This document shows, piece by piece, positions 6,380-8,353 of a DNA stretch of 8,353 bases. Source of the stretch: an uncultured Selenomonas sp. (lineage in GTDB: Bacteria; Bacillota; Negativicutes; Selenomonadales; Selenomonadaceae); contig CALJPB010000440.1 in the NCBI GenBank assembly GCA_937981305.1, positions 1 through 8,353 on the forward strand. Direction: 5' to 3'. Below the pieces are notes generated by a model. That model searched no databases. It was not told the DNA's origin and worked only from the letters and a program-made list of their open reading frames with translations. Position numbers and translations under genes: made by a program. Position 1 is the first letter of the stretch. Each line of letters begins with the position of its first letter.

Positions 6380-6696
6380 TACATCTGTACCTCGCTTGTC
6401 GTCAGGATGAGCTCGCCCGGTTTCGTGTCGTCGATATGTTCCACAGAGAACTCCCGCGCCCCTTCCCTGACGCGCCAGCCTTTGGCGATTTCCACGGGGC
6501 GCAGTCGGATTCCCTGCGTCACCTCGACCGCCGCCGCGTCACCGAAAATGGTACGGCTGACGAAGCCAGGTTTCAAGAACTCCGCCCAGACCTCGCGCGT
6601 CGGGGTGTAGCTCGTATCGCAGCCGTTGATTTCATCCAAGGGATTTTCCGGCCGTAGGAGCGTGACGCGGTGGCGCATTTTGGCTATATGAATCAC
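6379..6696 (-). CDS. Head-closure protein (head-tail adaptor, SPP1 gp16 / Phage_H_T_join type)
   Basis: A 105-residue protein of the phage head-tail joining family, which binds the connector ring and closes the filled head until the tail docks. It has the family opening (IAKMRHRVTLLRP), a W in TREVWAEFLKP and a beta-rich remainder with a late GWRVREGAREFSVEHIDD segment, the usual layout. The start codon is GTG (6696-6694), overlapping the preceding TGA as GTGA, with an AGGAGGTG ribosome binding site seven bases upstream. The stop TAA shares one base with the next ATG. Gene order (connector, closure, gp10, gp17) agrees with the call. Confidence 0.87.
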   Translation of the reverse strand: MIHIAKMRHRVTLLRPENPLDEINGCDTSYTPTREVWAEFLKPGFVSRTIFGDAAAVEVTQGIRLRPVEIAKGWRVREGAREFSVEHIDDTKPGELILTTSEVQM

Positions 6697-6998
6697 GGTG
6701 GTTCACCTCCTGCGGGAACATAGTGTTGGAGCTGTGCGATCATCGAGCGAATGAAATACGGGAACATCTGCGCCTTTTCGTCCGTCCCGTCCCGATGCGT
6801 ATACATCTCGGCGATGACCGCAAGGCGCAGAATGTCCGCCGATTCGTCGAAGTCCCCGTATTTGCAGTATGCTGCAAAATTGTCAATCGCATTCGTGAGA
6901 TACGATTCCGCACCTCTCATGCACTGCTTGATGAGGTCATCTTCAACGTCAAGGTCAACGCGCAGGTATGTCTTGACCTGCTCGAGCGTCACCGCCAT
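6693..6998 (-). CDS. Head-tail connector protein, HK97 gp6-like (Phage_connect_1)
   Basis: A 101-residue helical protein. The opening, VTLEQVKTYLRVDLDVEDDL followed by IKQCMRGAESYLTNAID, is the hallmark of the gp6/gp15-type connector family: a short helix ending in LRVD, then a D/E-rich turn and a long helix of the A..Y type. The second half (ADILRLAVIAEMYTHRDG, then a hydrophobic helix ending in LQHY) also fits. These proteins form a ring beneath the portal. A near-perfect AAGGAGGT ribosome binding site (7011-7004) lies five bases before the ATG, among the strongest in the window. The gene follows the capsid gene by 15 bases and overlaps the head-closure GTG by four. Confidence 0.9.
   Translation of the reverse strand: MAVTLEQVKTYLRVDLDVEDDLIKQCMRGAESYLTNAIDNFAAYCKYGDFDESADILRLAVIAEMYTHRDGTDEKAQMFPYFIRSMIAQLQHYVPAGGEPP
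6704..6711 (-). promoter_or_regulatory. Ribosome binding site supporting the GTG start of the head-closure gene
   Basis: AGGAGGTG on the minus strand, inside the end of the connector gene and seven bases before the GTG at 6696. The first in-frame ATG is six codons further in (the MRH of the family opening) and would lose the N-terminus, so the GTG is preferred. Confidence 0.75.
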
Positions 6999-7013
6999 GA
7001 CGCACCTCCTTCA

Positions 7014-8141
7014 TCAGCTTGTTGTCACCTGCGCCAGCTTCACGGCGTCCTTGTCATCCGCCACGACGCCGAACCGCTCCACGCAGCGCAGGGCGGTTGC
7101 GTACTTGTCGAAAAGGAAGTCCTGCGAGACGGCAATCTCAACGCCCACACGTTCGAAGAACGAGACATAGTCCGCGAAGCTGCCAATGTAGAACGGAATC
7201 TTATTTGCCGTTGTCGCAAGCGTCCCGTTCGACACGACGATGATCTCCTTGCCACGGAAACGGTAGGTATCGGGCGCGGCGACATCAGGTACAAGCAAGG
7301 GACGCTTCTGTGCATCCTCGAGTTCGGAGAGCCACTGAAAGCCGTCCTGATTCGTGAGAATGCGCGCATTCGCGTAGTAGGCAGGGTCGAGACTCACGTT
7401 GAGAATCTTCATGAAGCCCTTTGCATCCGTCACCGCCTCCGCCGTGAGCTTCTTGAGGAGCTTCAGAATCTCGTCGTTCTCCGTATTGACCGCCTTGCGT
7501 GCGAAGCGTTGTCCGATGATCGCCGTGATATTCACATCGGCGTCGTCCAGGAGCTGATTCGACACAGGGATAATGTCGCCATAGTCCTTGATCTCGTACT
7601 TGAGCTGCCCGAAATCGAAATCCGACTGCTGGATGCTGTTCAGTTCCTCGAACGCAACGAGCTTCCCTGTCTCATCGCCGAGCGTCGGCATCTTGCCCGC
7701 TGTACTGTTTGCATGCTGGACATGCGCGAAATCCTTCAGCGCGGTGTACGCCTTGCGATATTCGCGAATCTGTGTCATCTGCTCCTCGGGTACGAGATAA
7801 CCGCCCTTGCCCGGTGTCCCCTCAACCATACCGGGCGAGCCGATCTGATTCGCAAATTCGCGTTCCTGCGCGTCAAGTGTGCGTCCCAGAACGAGCTTAT
7901 TAAAGACGCGGTTGCGCATGACCGCATCACTCACAGATGCCGTCTGAATCGGTGTCGCGCCGCCCGCAAAATCCGTGCGCTGCGCTGTCTCCATGGAAAC
8001 TGCCGCCTCGTACTGATGCACGGCATTCGTCAGCTCCTTGGCGCGCTTTGCCGCATCCTCATAGCGTTCCTCCTGCTGCAGGTTCTCCACCTCACGGCGC
8101 AGCTCGTCCACCATCTTCTTGAGTTCATCCGACTTCTTCAT
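7014..8141 (-). CDS. Major capsid protein, HK97 fold
   Basis: A 375-residue HK97-type capsid protein (Phage_capsid family; HK97 gp5 is of similar length). Residues 1-48 form a charged coiled coil (KKSDELKKMVDELRREVENL and on), matching the scaffolding delta domain that is cut off during maturation. The mature part probably begins around residues 90-115, before GGYLVPEEQMTQIREY. A Gly/Lys-containing loop (about 148-165, TAGKMPTLGDETGKLVAF) fits the E-loop. YGDIIPVSNQLLDDADVNIT is the conserved spine-helix entry, and LSELEDAQKRPLLVPD with FRGKEIIVVSN covers the A-domain. It ends with a typical ERFGVVADDKDAVKLAQ strand. The ATG is preceded by AAAGGAG, but 12 bases away, longer than usual; an in-frame TGA just upstream excludes a longer form. 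No separate scaffold gene follows it in this window. Confidence 0.95.
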   Translation of the reverse strand: MKKSDELKKMVDELRREVENLQQEERYEDAAKRAKELTNAVHQYEAAVSMETAQRTDFAGGATPIQTASVSDAVMRNRVFNKLVLGRTLDAQEREFANQIGSPGMVEGTPGKGGYLVPEEQMTQIREYRKAYTALKDFAHVQHANSTAGKMPTLGDETGKLVAFEELNSIQQSDFDFGQLKYEIKDYGDIIPVSNQLLDDADVNITAIIGQRFARKAVNTENDEILKLLKKLTAEAVTDAKGFMKILNVSLDPAYYANARILTNQDGFQWLSELEDAQKRPLLVPDVAAPDTYRFRGKEIIVVSNGTLATTANKIPFYIGSFADYVSFFERVGVEIAVSQDFLFDKYATALRCVERFGVVADDKDAVKLAQVTTS

Positions 8142-8142
8142 G

Positions 8143-8353
8143 TCAAATCATCGCTCCTTTCGCGAGTGCAAGGGCAATCTCTGCCCTCGCTTTATCTTCC
8201 TGCGCCGCATTTGCGCAGCGCGCTTCCTCATCATTCTGCATATGTGCGGCGGGCGGCGGCGGTGTACTATCCGCCTTTACGGCAAATCGCAGATCGGCGG
8301 GAACGTCCCGCATGAGTTTTGTGCTTCCGACACACGCCGCCATCCGTTCGGAT
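8143..8353 (-). CDS. C-terminal end of a probable prohead protease (5' end beyond window)
   Basis: An open frame enters from the right edge (in frame from 8352; SERMAACVGSTKLMR and on) and stops at TGA 8145-8143, one base before the capsid start. The visible 69 residues contain no catalytic motif: a short strand-like part (LMRDVPADLRFAVKADS), a run of four prolines, then an Ala/Glu-rich helix ending LALAKGAMI. In HK97-like phages the gene just before the capsid gene encodes the prohead protease, often of the ClpP (S14) type, and the N-terminal part would fit the variable tail that follows a ClpP core. The assignment is therefore from position only. A Met at 8343 could start a short protein, but the frame is open upstream of it and no ribosome binding site is visible. 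Confidence 0.55.
   Translation of the reverse strand, partial: SERMAACVGSTKLMRDVPADLRFAVKADSTPPPPAAHMQNDEEARCANAAQEDKARAEIALALAKGAMI

Noticed and set aside
6723..8315. 530-codon plus-strand open frame opposite the capsid and connector genes
   Set aside because: It lies antisense to two confidently assigned genes. Its product is rich in Arg, His, Leu and Cys with no recognisable domain, as expected from the reverse complement of GC-rich coding DNA.
1..8353. CRISPR arrays, tRNA genes, insertion sequences, attachment sites
   Set aside because: Searched by eye on both strands; there are no regularly spaced repeats, cloverleaf-like sequences, transposase motifs or flanking repeats. Coding genes fill nearly all of the window.

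Overview
The window is a contiguous block of late structural genes from a tailed bacteriophage or integrated prophage, all read on the minus strand. In transcription order (right to left) it runs: C-terminal end of a probable prohead protease, HK97-fold major capsid protein, gp6-type head-tail connector, SPP1 gp16-type head-closure protein, HK97 gp10-type tail-completion protein, DUF3168/gp17-type tail terminator, TP901-1-type major tail tube protein, a hairpin terminator, a tail assembly chaperone pair joined by a programmed -1 frameshift, a 1299-residue tape measure protein, and the start of a small minor or distal tail protein that runs off the left edge. This order, the tube protein family and the long tape measure indicate a long, non-contractile tail (siphovirus morphology).

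The host cannot be named from the sequence. The DNA is GC-rich overall. Several genes have strong AAGGAGG-type ribosome binding sites, and the tube and connector families are common in Bacillota phages. A GC-rich Bacillota host is a reasonable guess, possibly Negativicutes (Selenomonas-like), but this is inference. No integrase, attachment site, lysis, replication or host gene is in view, so phage and prophage cannot be told apart.

The block is tightly packed. Neighbouring genes overlap by 1 to 4 bases (ATGA, GTGA, TAATG junctions) or are separated by 1 to 15 bases. The one larger gap, 81 bases between the tube gene and the chaperone gene, holds a 12-bp perfect inverted repeat that probably reduces transcription after the highly expressed capsid and tube genes. 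No promoter is recognisable inside the window, and the block reads as part of one late operon that begins to the right.

Functionally, the protease and capsid protein build the head; the connector, closure, gp10-like and gp17-like proteins make the neck and cap the tail; and the tube protein polymerises around the tape measure with help from the chaperones. Two points stand out. The chaperone frameshift site is a textbook A AAA AAC heptamer with a GC-rich stem six bases downstream, and the shift leads exactly into the second reading frame. The tape measure carries an apparent NlpC/P60-type cysteine peptidase domain, preceded by a membrane-like helix and a lower-GC linker, which looks like an acquired cell-wall-degrading module. 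I found no wholly unknown system; most of the window is a well-conserved phage module.
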